Source: CAMDTE01 sp964504345 (lineage in GTDB: Bacteria > Bacteroidota > Bacteroidia > Flavobacteriales > Schleiferiaceae). From it: a DNA stretch of 64,000 nucleotides. The first letter of the stretch is position 1, and each line of letters opens with the position of its first letter. The translations under genes were made by a program, and so were the position numbers. The stretch covers positions 1-64,000 of the forward strand of contig CAZDDX010000002.1 in assembly GCA_964504345.1 (NCBI GenBank), read 5' to 3'. Below, piece after piece: positions 49,932 through 58,260 of this stretch. The notes under the pieces were generated by a model. It searched no databases. It had not been told where the DNA came from and saw only the letters and a program-made list of their open reading frames with translations.

Positions 49932-49939
49932 CAAATATA
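49932..49939 (-). promoter_or_regulatory. -7 promoter box TATATTTG for tRNA-Gly
   Basis: Exact TAnnTTTG match eleven bases before the mature tRNA 5' end. Confidence 0.65.
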
Positions 49940-50020
49940 CGACGAATTCGAAATTCACAAAAAATATCTGTCGTTTTTTTGACAAACGGCCGCGGTGGAG
50001 ACGATGTGCGCCCGCACGGG

Positions 50021-52612
50021 CTATCCCTTGTTTTTCCAACGGTGCAGCATCATCAGCGCGTCTAGGGGTGTCAATGCATTGAGGTCCAGGTCTGCCAGCT
50101 CGGATTTGAGCTTTTTCTCGCCTGGGTCCTCCCATTGGATGAAGCTCAATTGAACCCCCTTCACCGCGGAACCGTCGGAAACCGATCCGTCGGCGGTGCG
50201 GGAACCGTCGGCCCCGTCCCGTTGGGCCTCCAAATCCACCAACAAATCGCCTGCGCGGTGGACCACAGAGGGCGGCATGCCCGCCATGCGCGCCACGTGC
50301 AGACCAAAGCTGTGTTCGGATCCGCCTTCCACCAAGGTGCGTAAAAAGACCACCTTGCCGTTGGCTTCCTGCACGGCCACGTGGCGGTTGGCGATCCCCG
50401 GCCAGTGGCCCGCCAAAGCGTTTAACTCGTGGTAGTGCGTGGCAAACAGTACCAGCGGCTTTCCGGGGTGATCGTGCAGGTATTCGGCAATGGCTTGCGC
50501 CAAAGAAATTCCGTCGTAGGTAGCCGTGCCGCGGCCAATTTCGTCCAGCAGCACCAGGCTCCGGGACGTCAGGTTGTGCAGGATGGACGCCGTTTCCGTC
50601 ATTTCCACCATGAACGTGGACTCGCCTTGGCTCAGGTTGTCCGACGCCCCCACGCGCACGAAGAGTCGGTCCAAGACCGGCAGCAAAGCGGATTCCGCGG
50701 GAACAAAGCAACCGGACTGGGCCAAAATGGCGTGCAGGGCCGTCTGGCGCAAAACGGCCGATTTACCGCTCATGTTGGGGCCGGTGATCATCCACATGCG
50801 TTCACCGTTCCCGTTGAGGACCACGTCGTTGGGGATGTAGGGTTGGCCGGCGGGCAACACACGCTCAATCACGGGGTGCCTTCCCTGGCGAACTTCCCAC
50901 TCCAGTTGGTCTGAAAATTGAGGACGGGCCCAGCCCCGACGGACCGCCAATTCCGCAAATCCCAACAAAACGTCCCATTCTGCCACGCGGCTGCCCAGAA
51001 CCAATAGATCCGGAACGTGCGCCTGCAGGTCTTCCACCAGTCCGGTATACAGGGAATGTTCCAGCGCGGCAATGCGGTCGTTGGCTTTGAGGAGTTTCTC
51101 CTCCAGCTCTTTCAATTCGGGGGTGATGTAGCGCTCCGCGTTCACCAGGGTCTGTTTGCGGATCCAGTGCGCGGGTACTTTGTCTGCGTGGGTGTTGCGC
51201 ACTTCCAAGAAGTAGCCAAAAACGCCGTTGGAGGCCAGCCGGAGGCTGGGAATTCCCGTGGCGAGTTGTTCCCGGGCCAACAAGGCGTCCAGGTGTCCTT
51301 GGGCGTCTGCCTGCAAATCCCGCAGTTCGTCCAGTTCCGGATGCACGCCGGCGGCGATCACGCCACCCTTGGCCAATTGCGCTGGGGCGTCCGGGTGCAA
51401 TACAGCGGCAATGGCCGCCGCAGGCCCCTCGCCCACCGGCCAAACGCGTCCTTCCGTCTGGCCCGCTTGGTCCAACAGGAGGCGCAACTGGTCTGCCGCG
51501 CGGAGACCGTCGGCCAAGCGCCACAGTTCGCGCGGACCAATGCGTCGGGTGGCGCAGCGCGTGGCTACCCGTTCCAAATCGTGTACCTCGGCCACAAAAT
51601 CCGCGGCCTTGCTCGCCATTTCCCGCTGGTCCACGGCCCACTGAACGCTGGAGTGCCGACGCTCCAATTCCTGTACGTCCGTCAACGGAAACGCCAACCA
51701 ACGGCGCAGGAGCCGCGCGCCCATGGGGCCGCGGCAGGCGTCTACCACATCCACCAACGGAGTTCCTCCCTCCCCGGTGGGGCGGAAAAGCTCCAAGTTG
51801 CGCACGGTGAAGGCGTCCATCCACAGGTGGCTGTCCTCGCGCCAACGCGTGATGCCGGTGAGGTGGCCGGTGTGGGTATACTGGGACTGCTCCAAGTAGT
51901 GCAGCACCACGCCCGCCGCCACTACGGCTAAGGGATCTCCTTCCAAACCAAAGCCCTTGACGGCCTTGGGGCCAAATTGTTCGCTGAGCCGACGGTCCGC
52001 CTCTTCCGCTTTGAATACCCATTCCTCCAATCCGTACACCACGAATCGGTCCCGCACGGATTGCACCCACGGGGAGTGGTCCCGACGGTTGTACAACACT
52101 TCCGACGGCGAAAATCCCGCCAATGCGCGCTCGATGCTGGGCATACTGCCCTGCAAAGCGTAAAAAGTTCCGGTGGTGACGTCCAGCAGGGCCAAGCCCG
52201 CCTCATGTTCTCCGGCGTGCACCGCCGCTAAAAAATTATGGGACCGGGCCGCCAACAAGGGTTCGTAGTGGGCCACGCCGGGCGTTACCACTTCCGTAAT
52301 TCCTCGCTTCACCAAACCCTTGGCTTGCTTTGGGTCTTCCAACTGTTCGCACACCGCCACCCGAAGGCCGGCGAGCACCAGTCTGGGCAAGTAGGATTCC
52401 AATGCGTGGTGCGGAAATCCTGCCAAAGGCGTGTCTCCGGCCGCGCCGTTGCTTCGTTTGGTGAGCACAATGTTCAGCGCCTTGGACGCGGCCTCCGCGT
52501 CTTCGTTGAAGGTTTCGTAAAAATCCCCTACCCGAAAAAGCAATACGGTACCGGGGTACGCCGCTTTCAATTCGGCGTACTGTTTCATCAAGGGAGTTTC
52601 TGCTTTGGCCAC
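50021..52612 (-). CDS. mutS: DNA mismatch repair protein MutS
   Basis: MutS recognises mismatches and recruits MutL. The 863-residue product has the mismatch-reading FRVGDFYETF near residue 30, the connector and lever domains, the ATPase Walker A ITGPNMSGKSAVLRQ, the segment GASDNLSQGESTFMVEMTE, Walker B SLVLLDEIGRGTATYDG and ATHYHELNALAG. The GTG at 52612 gives the family N-terminus AKAETPLMKQYAELK; the ATG at 52588 would cut it. Divergent from the SpoU methylase gene. Confidence 0.96.
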   Translation of the reverse strand: MAKAETPLMKQYAELKAAYPGTVLLFRVGDFYETFNEDAEAASKALNIVLTKRSNGAAGDTPLAGFPHHALESYLPRLVLAGLRVAVCEQLEDPKQAKGLVKRGITEVVTPGVAHYEPLLAARSHNFLAAVHAGEHEAGLALLDVTTGTFYALQGSMPSIERALAGFSPSEVLYNRRDHSPWVQSVRDRFVVYGLEEWVFKAEEADRRLSEQFGPKAVKGFGLEGDPLAVVAAGVVLHYLEQSQYTHTGHLTGITRWREDSHLWMDAFTVRNLELFRPTGEGGTPLVDVVDACRGPMGARLLRRWLAFPLTDVQELERRHSSVQWAVDQREMASKAADFVAEVHDLERVATRCATRRIGPRELWRLADGLRAADQLRLLLDQAGQTEGRVWPVGEGPAAAIAAVLHPDAPAQLAKGGVIAAGVHPELDELRDLQADAQGHLDALLAREQLATGIPSLRLASNGVFGYFLEVRNTHADKVPAHWIRKQTLVNAERYITPELKELEEKLLKANDRIAALEHSLYTGLVEDLQAHVPDLLVLGSRVAEWDVLLGFAELAVRRGWARPQFSDQLEWEVRQGRHPVIERVLPAGQPYIPNDVVLNGNGERMWMITGPNMSGKSAVLRQTALHAILAQSGCFVPAESALLPVLDRLFVRVGASDNLSQGESTFMVEMTETASILHNLTSRSLVLLDEIGRGTATYDGISLAQAIAEYLHDHPGKPLVLFATHYHELNALAGHWPGIANRHVAVQEANGKVVFLRTLVEGGSEHSFGLHVARMAGMPPSVVHRAGDLLVDLEAQRDGADGSRTADGSVSDGSAVKGVQLSFIQWEDPGEKKLKSELADLDLNALTPLDALMMLHRWKNKG

Positions 52613-52623
52613 GCTGCTGGAAG

Positions 52624-52639
52624 TATCTTTGCGAAGATA
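52624..52639. promoter_or_regulatory. Divergent promoter boxes between mutS and the methylase gene
   Basis: TATCTTTG on the plus strand (52624-52631) and TATCTTCG on the minus strand (52632-52639, one mismatch) abut each other. A further near-match, TATCTTTC, ends seven bases before the methylase ATG. Confidence 0.45.
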
Positions 52640-52671
52640 CGCAGCCCGCGTTATCCTATCTTTCCCAACGG

Positions 52672-53211
52672 ATGGCCAAACTCCGACTTCACGAACTGAA
52701 CCGACTCGACGCCGAGGCCTTTCGCGCGGCTCCCAAAACCCCCGTGGTGGTGGTCTTGGACCAAGTTCGCTCCCTCCACAACGTAGGGTCCCTTTTTCGC
52801 ACGTCCGACGCCTTCCGTCTGGAGGGCATCCACCTCTGCGGCTTGACGGCTCACCCGCCGCATCCGGAAATGGAGAAAACCGCTTTGGGCGCCACGGAGG
52901 TGGTGGACTGGACGCCTTTCCCGGCGGCAGCGGATTCCATCCGCGCGCTGCAAGCGCGCGGCTACCGCGTGTTCGCGGTGGAACAAGCGACCAACCGCAC
53001 GTGGCTGCACCGCTGGTCTTGGCCCGCAGACGCGCCGGGCGTGGCGGTGGTCTTTGGCCACGAGGTACGGGGCGTCTCCGAAGAAGCTATGGCGTTGTGC
53101 GACGGCGTGATCGAAATTCCGCAGCTGGGAACCAAACACAGTTTGAACGTCAGCGTGAGTGCGGGAATTGTGCTCTGGGAGTTGCTGAAACATCGGGCGG
53201 AATTGCCGTAA
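52672..53211 (+). CDS. SpoU/TrmH-family RNA methyltransferase
   Basis: The 179-residue enzyme has the SPOUT knot motifs: LHNVGSLFRTSDAF (motif 1), VVFGHEVRGVSEEAMALCD (motif 2) and IPQLGTKHSLNVSVSAGIVL (motif 3). It 2'-O-methylates ribose in tRNA or rRNA; target unknown. A 9-base inverted repeat with three-base loop lies inside the gene at 52941-52961. Confidence 0.92.
   Translation: MAKLRLHELNRLDAEAFRAAPKTPVVVVLDQVRSLHNVGSLFRTSDAFRLEGIHLCGLTAHPPHPEMEKTALGATEVVDWTPFPAAADSIRALQARGYRVFAVEQATNRTWLHRWSWPADAPGVAVVFGHEVRGVSEEAMALCDGVIEIPQLGTKHSLNVSVSAGIVLWELLKHRAELP
52941..52961. repeat. 9-bp perfect inverted repeat inside the SpoU methylase gene
   Basis: CCGCGCGCT and AGCGCGCGG with loop GCA. 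Shorter member of the set of coding-sequence hairpins in this window. Confidence 0.65.
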
Positions 53212-53463
53212 ACCTGAGCGCAGCCCGGCGAAAACAACGCGCATGGCTGCCTCTTCAGCGGCCGGTAAGGGCGTATTGAAGCGCAAAAAGTTGACGGAAT
53301 AGCATACAAAATTGCTGACTTAACGAGCAGAATGGCTGATAAAGCACACACAATTGCCAATATAGCATGGGAAATAGCCAATATAGCGCACTGAATAGCT
53401 GAGATAACGCCCGGGCTTCCGCACATCAGCGCGCGAATTTGTTGCAAACGCGCAGCCAAAAAC
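53212..53463. other. Gene-free stretch with tandem repeats
   Basis: About 250 bases between the methylase stop and the ompA terminator. The middle holds five degenerate 21-base tandem units (53310-53414). No convincing gene; an open minus-strand frame through the repeats runs mostly antisense to the methylase gene. Confidence 0.7.
53310..53414. repeat. Five 21-base degenerate tandem repeats
   Basis: Units at 53310, 53331, 53352, 53373 and 53394, each starting AAT and of exactly 21 bases; the third and fourth share AATxGCCAATATAGC. The period equals seven codons. On the minus strand one frame reads hydrophobic heptads such as HAILAIV. Confidence 0.75.
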
Positions 53464-53496
53464 AAGACCGCCGCGCCCAAGGGGCGCGGCGGTCCG
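53464..53496 (-). terminator. Rho-independent terminator of the folK-ompA unit
   Basis: GACCGCCGCGCCC / GGGCGCGGCGGTC stem with three-base loop, followed on the minus strand by TTGTTTTTGG. It lies 25 bases past the OmpA-family stop. Confidence 0.8.
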
Positions 53497-53517
53497 AACC
53501 TGTTTATGCTAATTCAA

Positions 53518-54258
53518 TCAACGAATGAACTGAAATTCCACGCGTCGGTTGTGCTGATTTTTGGTGGAAATGGGGTCGTTCTCGCCCATTGTTGCTAATT
53601 CAAAACGCGATTCCGCAATTCCGTAAGTAGTGGTCAAAACCTTAATTACTGACTTCGCTCTGCGTTCCCCAATGCGGAGGTTTACGCGCTCGGAGCCCGT
53701 TTTGTCCGCATGCCCAACAACCCGCAAACGCATGGTTGGATTGGATTTCATCAATCGTGCAACCGTCGCCAAACGAGCTTCTTGATCTGGGGTGATGCTT
53801 ACCGAATTGGTCAAGAAAATCACTTCTGGGATGAATGCTTCAGCCACTTTCAAACTTACACCGTTGGCTTCGATCTTCTTTCCTTGAAAGTTGACCAACG
53901 CACCCGATGGGGTATTGGGTTCCAAATCTTTGCTGTTGGGCACGCCGTCGCCGTCGGAATCCATTTCCATTCCCGTAGGATCTACCTTCACTCCGCGTTG
54001 AGAAAAAGGATCCAAATCCAACTCGTGACGAACACCGTCGCCGTCCAAATCCAATGCACGGCCAGAACCGTCTACCAGTGCTCCCTTCGCGGTATTCGCT
54101 TCTTTGTCTAAAGCGTCGGGCACACCGTCGCCGTCGGAATCTGCATGAATTTGAGCCAAATCACTTTTCAGGGTAGCCAATTCGCTCTGAAGTGCCTTGT
54201 TTCCACAAGAGGTCAATGCGAGAGCCGCTGCTAAGGGAAGGAAAAATCGAGTTGTCAT
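53518..54258 (-). CDS. OmpA-family lipoprotein with thrombospondin type-3 repeats
   Basis: The 246-residue protein has a lipoprotein signal (LAAALALTSCGNK), a short coiled coil, three Ca-binding TSP3-type repeats (DSDGDGVPDALD, DLDGDGVRHELD, DSDGDGVPNSKD) and a C-terminal OmpA domain that binds peptidoglycan (TPDQEARLATVARLM, RVVGHADKTGSERVNLRIGE, RRVEFQFIR). It links outer membrane and cell wall. Its ATG overlaps the folK stop (ATGA). Confidence 0.92.
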   Translation of the reverse strand: MTTRFFLPLAAALALTSCGNKALQSELATLKSDLAQIHADSDGDGVPDALDKEANTAKGALVDGSGRALDLDGDGVRHELDLDPFSQRGVKVDPTGMEMDSDGDGVPNSKDLEPNTPSGALVNFQGKKIEANGVSLKVAEAFIPEVIFLTNSVSITPDQEARLATVARLMKSNPTMRLRVVGHADKTGSERVNLRIGERRAKSVIKVLTTTYGIAESRFELATMGENDPISTKNQHNRRVEFQFIR

Positions 54259-54773
54259 GTGGGTCGGATTAGTTTTTCCGGGGTCAAAGTTACGCAATTG
54301 TTGTCCACGCAGCGTTCAAGAAGTGTGCCAAGGGTTTCTCGGTCTAGAGGAGTTAACCAGTTGGGCGCCAGTTCTTGAAGTGGCAGTAGCGCAAACCGAC
54401 GGTCCGCCAACCGAGGGTGTGGAATTTGCAAATCCGGCTCGTCGACCACTGCATCGGCCCAGGTAAGGAGGTCCAGATCAATGGTTCGACTGGTGTAGCG
54501 CGGTCCTTGGGCATTCCGAACGCGCCCCAATTGGGTTTCGATGGCCAGCAAACCGCGGAGTACTTGGTGGGGACTTTGGTTCGTTTGGAGCAGTACTGCG
54601 GCGTTGCGAAAATCAGGACCGTCGAATCCCCAGGATGGTGAGGCGTACACCCCGCTGACGCTGAGTACTTCGCCTACTTCTGGAAGTTGGTTCAGCGCGC
54701 GTTGCAGCCAATGTTGGGCCTCGGGAGCATTGCTGCCCATAAGCACCACAGTTTGTACCTTCGTTTCTTGCAC
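54255..54773 (-). CDS. folK: 2-amino-4-hydroxy-6-hydroxymethyldihydropteridine pyrophosphokinase
   Basis: FolK activates the pterin in folate synthesis. The 172-residue product has VLMGSNAPEAQHWLQRALNQ, SPSWGFDGPDFRNAAVLLQ, ETQLGRVRN and TSRTIDLDLLTWADAVVDEP with the usual catalytic Asp residues, then IPHPRLADRRFALLPLQEL. The start is GTG; a TACCTTTG box ends four bases before it. Translationally coupled to the OmpA-family gene. Confidence 0.94.
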   Translation of the reverse strand: MQETKVQTVVLMGSNAPEAQHWLQRALNQLPEVGEVLSVSGVYASPSWGFDGPDFRNAAVLLQTNQSPHQVLRGLLAIETQLGRVRNAQGPRYTSRTIDLDLLTWADAVVDEPDLQIPHPRLADRRFALLPLQELAPNWLTPLDRETLGTLLERCVDNNCVTLTPEKLIRPT

Positions 54774-54777
54774 CGAA

Positions 54778-54785
54778 CAAAGGTA
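54778..54785 (-). promoter_or_regulatory. -7 promoter box TACCTTTG for folK
   Basis: Exact match four bases before the GTG start of folK. A leaderless mRNA starting with GTG is unusual. Confidence 0.6.
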
Positions 54786-54824
54786 CCGTGCAACTTTTGG
54801 AGCACTTTAAGCATCTTACGCAAT

Positions 54825-56585
54825 ATGAAAACATTTTTTGCTTCCTTTTTGGGCGTTATCGCCGCTTTGTTTGTGGCCTTTTTGCTGGGCATTGGCCTGT
54901 TGGTAGGACTTGCCAGCATGGGCGACGACAGCGCACCGTCGGTTCAAGACGGAAGTTGGGTGGTGGTGGACCTGCAGGGCACCTTGCCGGACCGCATCCC
55001 GGACGACGGTTTGCCGGATTTTGCCGAGTTGACCGGCGAAGCTCCTCAAGGACCTGCCCTGAACGATCTCCTTTTTTCGTTTCGTGATTTGGAAAAGGAC
55101 GATCGCGTCAAAGGTGTGGTGTTGCGCACGGCGGGATTGGACGCCGGGTATGCCACACTGCGCGAAGTGCGCCAAGCCGTTGCTCGCTTGAAAAAAGCCG
55201 GAAAAAAAGTGTACGCCTACGACGAAGTGTATTCGCTGAAGCAATACTACTTGGCCTCCGCTGCAGACGAAGTTTGGATCCACCCGGAGGGTCTGATGGA
55301 ACTCAGCGGTTTGGGCAGCAGTCGGCCGTATTTCAAAGGATTCTTGGACAAAATGGGCGTTAAAGCTGAACTCATCCGCGGCAGCAACAATGCTTATAAA
55401 AGCGCAGGAGAACCCTTCATTGCAGAGAAAATGTCGGAAGCCAACAAGCGCCAGACCGCGGAGTTGTTGGGCAGCATTTGGGCTACGCTTCGAGCGGATT
55501 TGGCGAGCGACGGACGACTCTCCGGAGACGGTTTTGATGTTCTGATGAACAGCACGCCCTTGCTCCGCGGTAAGGAAGCTGCCGGCGAAGGCCTCATGAC
55601 AAAGGCAGCCTACGAGGATGTATTCTTGAAAAAATTGGGTGTCAAGGATTGGAACGACAATAAACTGGTGGCTTTTGACGACTACTCCGCCTCCGACGAC
55701 GCAGAAGCCGACTCCGAGTCTGGGAGTGTTTTGGACCGCATTGCGGTGGTTTATGCCGAAGGGGATATCGAGGACGGCGAGGGCTTAGACGGCGTGGTGG
55801 CCAGCCGAACTGTGGTAGAAGCATTGCGCGACATTCGCAAAAACAAGCGCATCAAGGCAGTAGTATTGCGCATCAATTCCCCCGGAGGTAGCGCATTGGC
55901 CTCGGACGTCATGTGGCGCGAACTGGATTTACTGCGCAAGGAAAAGCCGTTGGTCATCAGCATGGGTAATTTGGCAGCATCCGGCGGTTACTACATTGCA
56001 GCACCAGGAGAACGCATTTTTGCACAACCCACCACCATTACGGGCTCCATCGGTGTTTTTGGCCTGTTTTTTACCGGAGAAGAATTGCTTCGGAACAAAG
56101 TGGGCATTCGGTTTGAGGGCGTCGGCACCCACACGTATTCAAACTTTGGGCAGTTGGACCGTACCCTCACAGACAGCGAACGCCTCTTGGTGCAAGCGAA
56201 TGTGGATCAAACCTACGGGCGTTTTCTGCAGGTGGTGAGCAAGGGCCGCGGCTTGGATTCCAGTGCCGTGGACAGCATGGCGCAGGGGCGTGTGTGGTCC
56301 GGAACGGACGCACTTCGGTTGGGTTTGGTGGACGCCCACGGCGGCCTGATGGATGCCTTAGCCTATGCTCAGAAAAAGGCCAATCTGAAAGGAACGCCGC
56401 GAATTTCTACTTTTCCGCAAGAAGAAAATGCACTTGAGGCTTTGTTGACCGAGTTTTCCAAAGGCAGCGCCTCCTTGCGGCAAAAAGTTCAATGGGGCCC
56501 GTTGGCAGAAGTGGCAGCGGAGTGGCAACGCCTCGATCGCATGAAGGGCGTGCAAATGCGCATGACCGAAGTAGGGCCCTTTTAA
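54825..56585 (+). CDS. sppA: Signal peptide peptidase SppA, 67-kDa type
   Basis: The 586-residue membrane-anchored serine protease degrades leftover signal peptides. One N-terminal helix (residues 3-28), then two tandem domains. Catalytic Lys in the first (RGSNNAYKSAGEPF) and nucleophile Ser in the second (GNLAASGGYYIAA), followed by TTITGSIGVFGLFFTG. Length is normal for the long form. Divergent from folK. Confidence 0.95.
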   Translation: MKTFFASFLGVIAALFVAFLLGIGLLVGLASMGDDSAPSVQDGSWVVVDLQGTLPDRIPDDGLPDFAELTGEAPQGPALNDLLFSFRDLEKDDRVKGVVLRTAGLDAGYATLREVRQAVARLKKAGKKVYAYDEVYSLKQYYLASAADEVWIHPEGLMELSGLGSSRPYFKGFLDKMGVKAELIRGSNNAYKSAGEPFIAEKMSEANKRQTAELLGSIWATLRADLASDGRLSGDGFDVLMNSTPLLRGKEAAGEGLMTKAAYEDVFLKKLGVKDWNDNKLVAFDDYSASDDAEADSESGSVLDRIAVVYAEGDIEDGEGLDGVVASRTVVEALRDIRKNKRIKAVVLRINSPGGSALASDVMWRELDLLRKEKPLVISMGNLAASGGYYIAAPGERIFAQPTTITGSIGVFGLFFTGEELLRNKVGIRFEGVGTHTYSNFGQLDRTLTDSERLLVQANVDQTYGRFLQVVSKGRGLDSSAVDSMAQGRVWSGTDALRLGLVDAHGGLMDALAYAQKKANLKGTPRISTFPQEENALEALLTEFSKGSASLRQKVQWGPLAEVAAEWQRLDRMKGVQMRMTEVGPF

Positions 56586-56663
56586 CTAGTACAAAAGGGT
56601 TTGTTTGATTTAAATGGATGCAAGCCGCAGCGAACCTGTTGGCCAAAAGTTTGTTGAGGCAGG

Positions 56664-57377
56664 ATGAATTCGTCCAAATCCGTTCGCAAACCCCAGGCAT
56701 CTACCCAGGCGGTATTGGTGCCCTACTTGGTTTTGGCTTCTTTGTTCACCGCCGCCTTAGTGGTGTGCAATTTGCTGTCCAATAAATTCATTGAGATAGA
56801 TCTGGGCTTCAAGGTATTCGTGGTATCGGCAGGCATTCTTCCCTACCCGTTGACCTTTTTGATGACGGATATTTTGAGCGAGTTTTACGGCAAGAAAAAG
56901 ACGGACTACGTGGTGTACACCGGCTTTGTGGTGCTCTTGTTTGTCTTGTTGTCCATCTACTTGGCTGGTTTGTTTCCGGCCATTGCCGGTTCGCCCATGA
57001 CCGACTCCGCTTTTGGGGAGGTTTTCTCCAACAGCACGCGGATCATCCTGGCTTCCATGGTGGCCTATTTGGTGGCGCAGTTGGTGGACGTGCGCCTTTT
57101 TCACTTTTGGAAATGGGTCACCAAAGGAAAGCACTTGTGGGTGCGCAACAACGGTTCTACCATGATTTCCCAGCTGGTGGACACAGTTTTGGTGGTGGGC
57201 ATCATCTTCTACGACCGCGAGGAACCGTCGGTGGTGCTGCAGTACATCCTGGACGGTTGGCTGTTTAAGGTGGTCATGGCTGCTCTAGATACCCCGTTTA
57301 TGTACGCGGCGTCTTGGTGGTTCCGCAAGCGCTTTGGTTTGAGCGAGGGCGAGGAGCTGGATTGGGCGGCCGAATAA
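56664..57377 (+). CDS. yhhQ: Queuosine precursor transporter (YhhQ/VUT family)
   Basis: The 237-residue protein has six membrane helices and the family motifs VVCNLLSNKFIEIDLGF, GILPYPLTFLMTDILSEFYG, RIILASMVAYLVAQLVDVRL and NNGSTMISQLVDT. It imports preQ0 or preQ1 for queuosine synthesis. It follows sppA by 78 bases. Confidence 0.93.
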   Translation: MNSSKSVRKPQASTQAVLVPYLVLASLFTAALVVCNLLSNKFIEIDLGFKVFVVSAGILPYPLTFLMTDILSEFYGKKKTDYVVYTGFVVLLFVLLSIYLAGLFPAIAGSPMTDSAFGEVFSNSTRIILASMVAYLVAQLVDVRLFHFWKWVTKGKHLWVRNNGSTMISQLVDTVLVVGIIFYDREEPSVVLQYILDGWLFKVVMAALDTPFMYAASWWFRKRFGLSEGEELDWAAE

Positions 57378-57410
57378 TCCCGTATTTACAAAGTCCGGTG
57401 CTGAAGGCGA

Positions 57411-58220
57411 CTACGAGCGAACGCGCAATCGAACCTCGTGCCCTTCGTGTCCGCGCACGTTGAACACCCTGCTGTCCTCAAAAATCAAATACTGTCCGCG
57501 TATTCCAGACAGTCGGCCCGTAAACTCTGGGGTCTTTTCCAGGGACAAATAGCTGGGTTTGGTGGCGTATTGCAAAACGGGATACTCCACCCGCCAAGGC
57601 TCGTTGCGCTCCACCACCCAGGCCCACCATTCCGGTTGAAAATGTTCCAAGGCTTTGCTGCGTTCCGCGGACCAGTCCACGCCAACTGGAGAGGTTCCTT
57701 TGACCAGGGATTGCCATTGGGTTTTGTCTGGAAAGTAGTTTTTCAAGTGCACTTCCAGCAATCCGGCCTCGTACCGATTGGTGGTTTGGGCCAGTACGAT
57801 GGCCTCTGTTGCGCCTTGGTCCAGCCACCGGGTTTCCGGCTGCTGGGCTCGTGTAACGCCCACTTTGACTGCACCCGTATGGGCAAGGTACACTACGTGG
57901 GGCTGGAGCTGCAGGGCTTGCTCGTACGCCAAATCTCGATCTTCAATCCCTAAATGTGCAGTGCTTTTCTCCGGACTTACCAAGCTCGCTCCTGCAGCCG
58001 GATGGGTGAAAAAACAAGATCTACAATAGCCCATGCGGAACAACTCTTCCACTTCATTTTGGCAACCGTTGCACACGCGTTTACCAGTGGCCTCTAGCGT
58101 CAATTCTTTTCCAACCAAGGAATGAACCGCTACCGGCATGGATCCAGCGTCTAAGTAGTACAACGCGCGGCCATCTTCCCGCACAGCACGCATTTTTTTG
58201 AGGAGAAAGAGTAGGTTCAT
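57411..58220 (-). CDS. DUF2797 protein with zinc-ribbon-like cysteines
   Basis: The 269-residue protein matches DUF2797. A four-cysteine motif (Cys50, Cys53, Cys66, Cys69: VCNGCQNEVEELF then GYCRSCF) precedes a GIY-YIG-like core (HVVYLAHTGAVKVGVTRAQQ, then TRWLDQGATEAIVLAQTTNR and YEAGLLEVHLKNYFPDK). A nucleic-acid role is plausible but not shown. ATG at 58220 was chosen; a longer frame would overlap the divergent gene. Confidence 0.85.
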   Translation of the reverse strand: MNLLFLLKKMRAVREDGRALYYLDAGSMPVAVHSLVGKELTLEATGKRVCNGCQNEVEELFRMGYCRSCFFTHPAAGASLVSPEKSTAHLGIEDRDLAYEQALQLQPHVVYLAHTGAVKVGVTRAQQPETRWLDQGATEAIVLAQTTNRYEAGLLEVHLKNYFPDKTQWQSLVKGTSPVGVDWSAERSKALEHFQPEWWAWVVERNEPWRVEYPVLQYATKPSYLSLEKTPEFTGRLSGIRGQYLIFEDSRVFNVRGHEGHEVRLRVRS

Positions 58221-58260
58221 ATGGTTTTGTACCTTGCAAGGAATAAAAGTACGGCAACCC

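Noticed and set aside
53310..53414. CRISPR array
   Set aside because: Units are contiguous and degenerate with no unique spacers, and no cas gene is present.
52962..53480. 172-residue minus-strand gene with heptad-like hydrophobic repeats
   Set aside because: About half of it is antisense to the well-supported SpoU methylase gene, and it lacks a promoter; kept only as a note on the tandem repeat.
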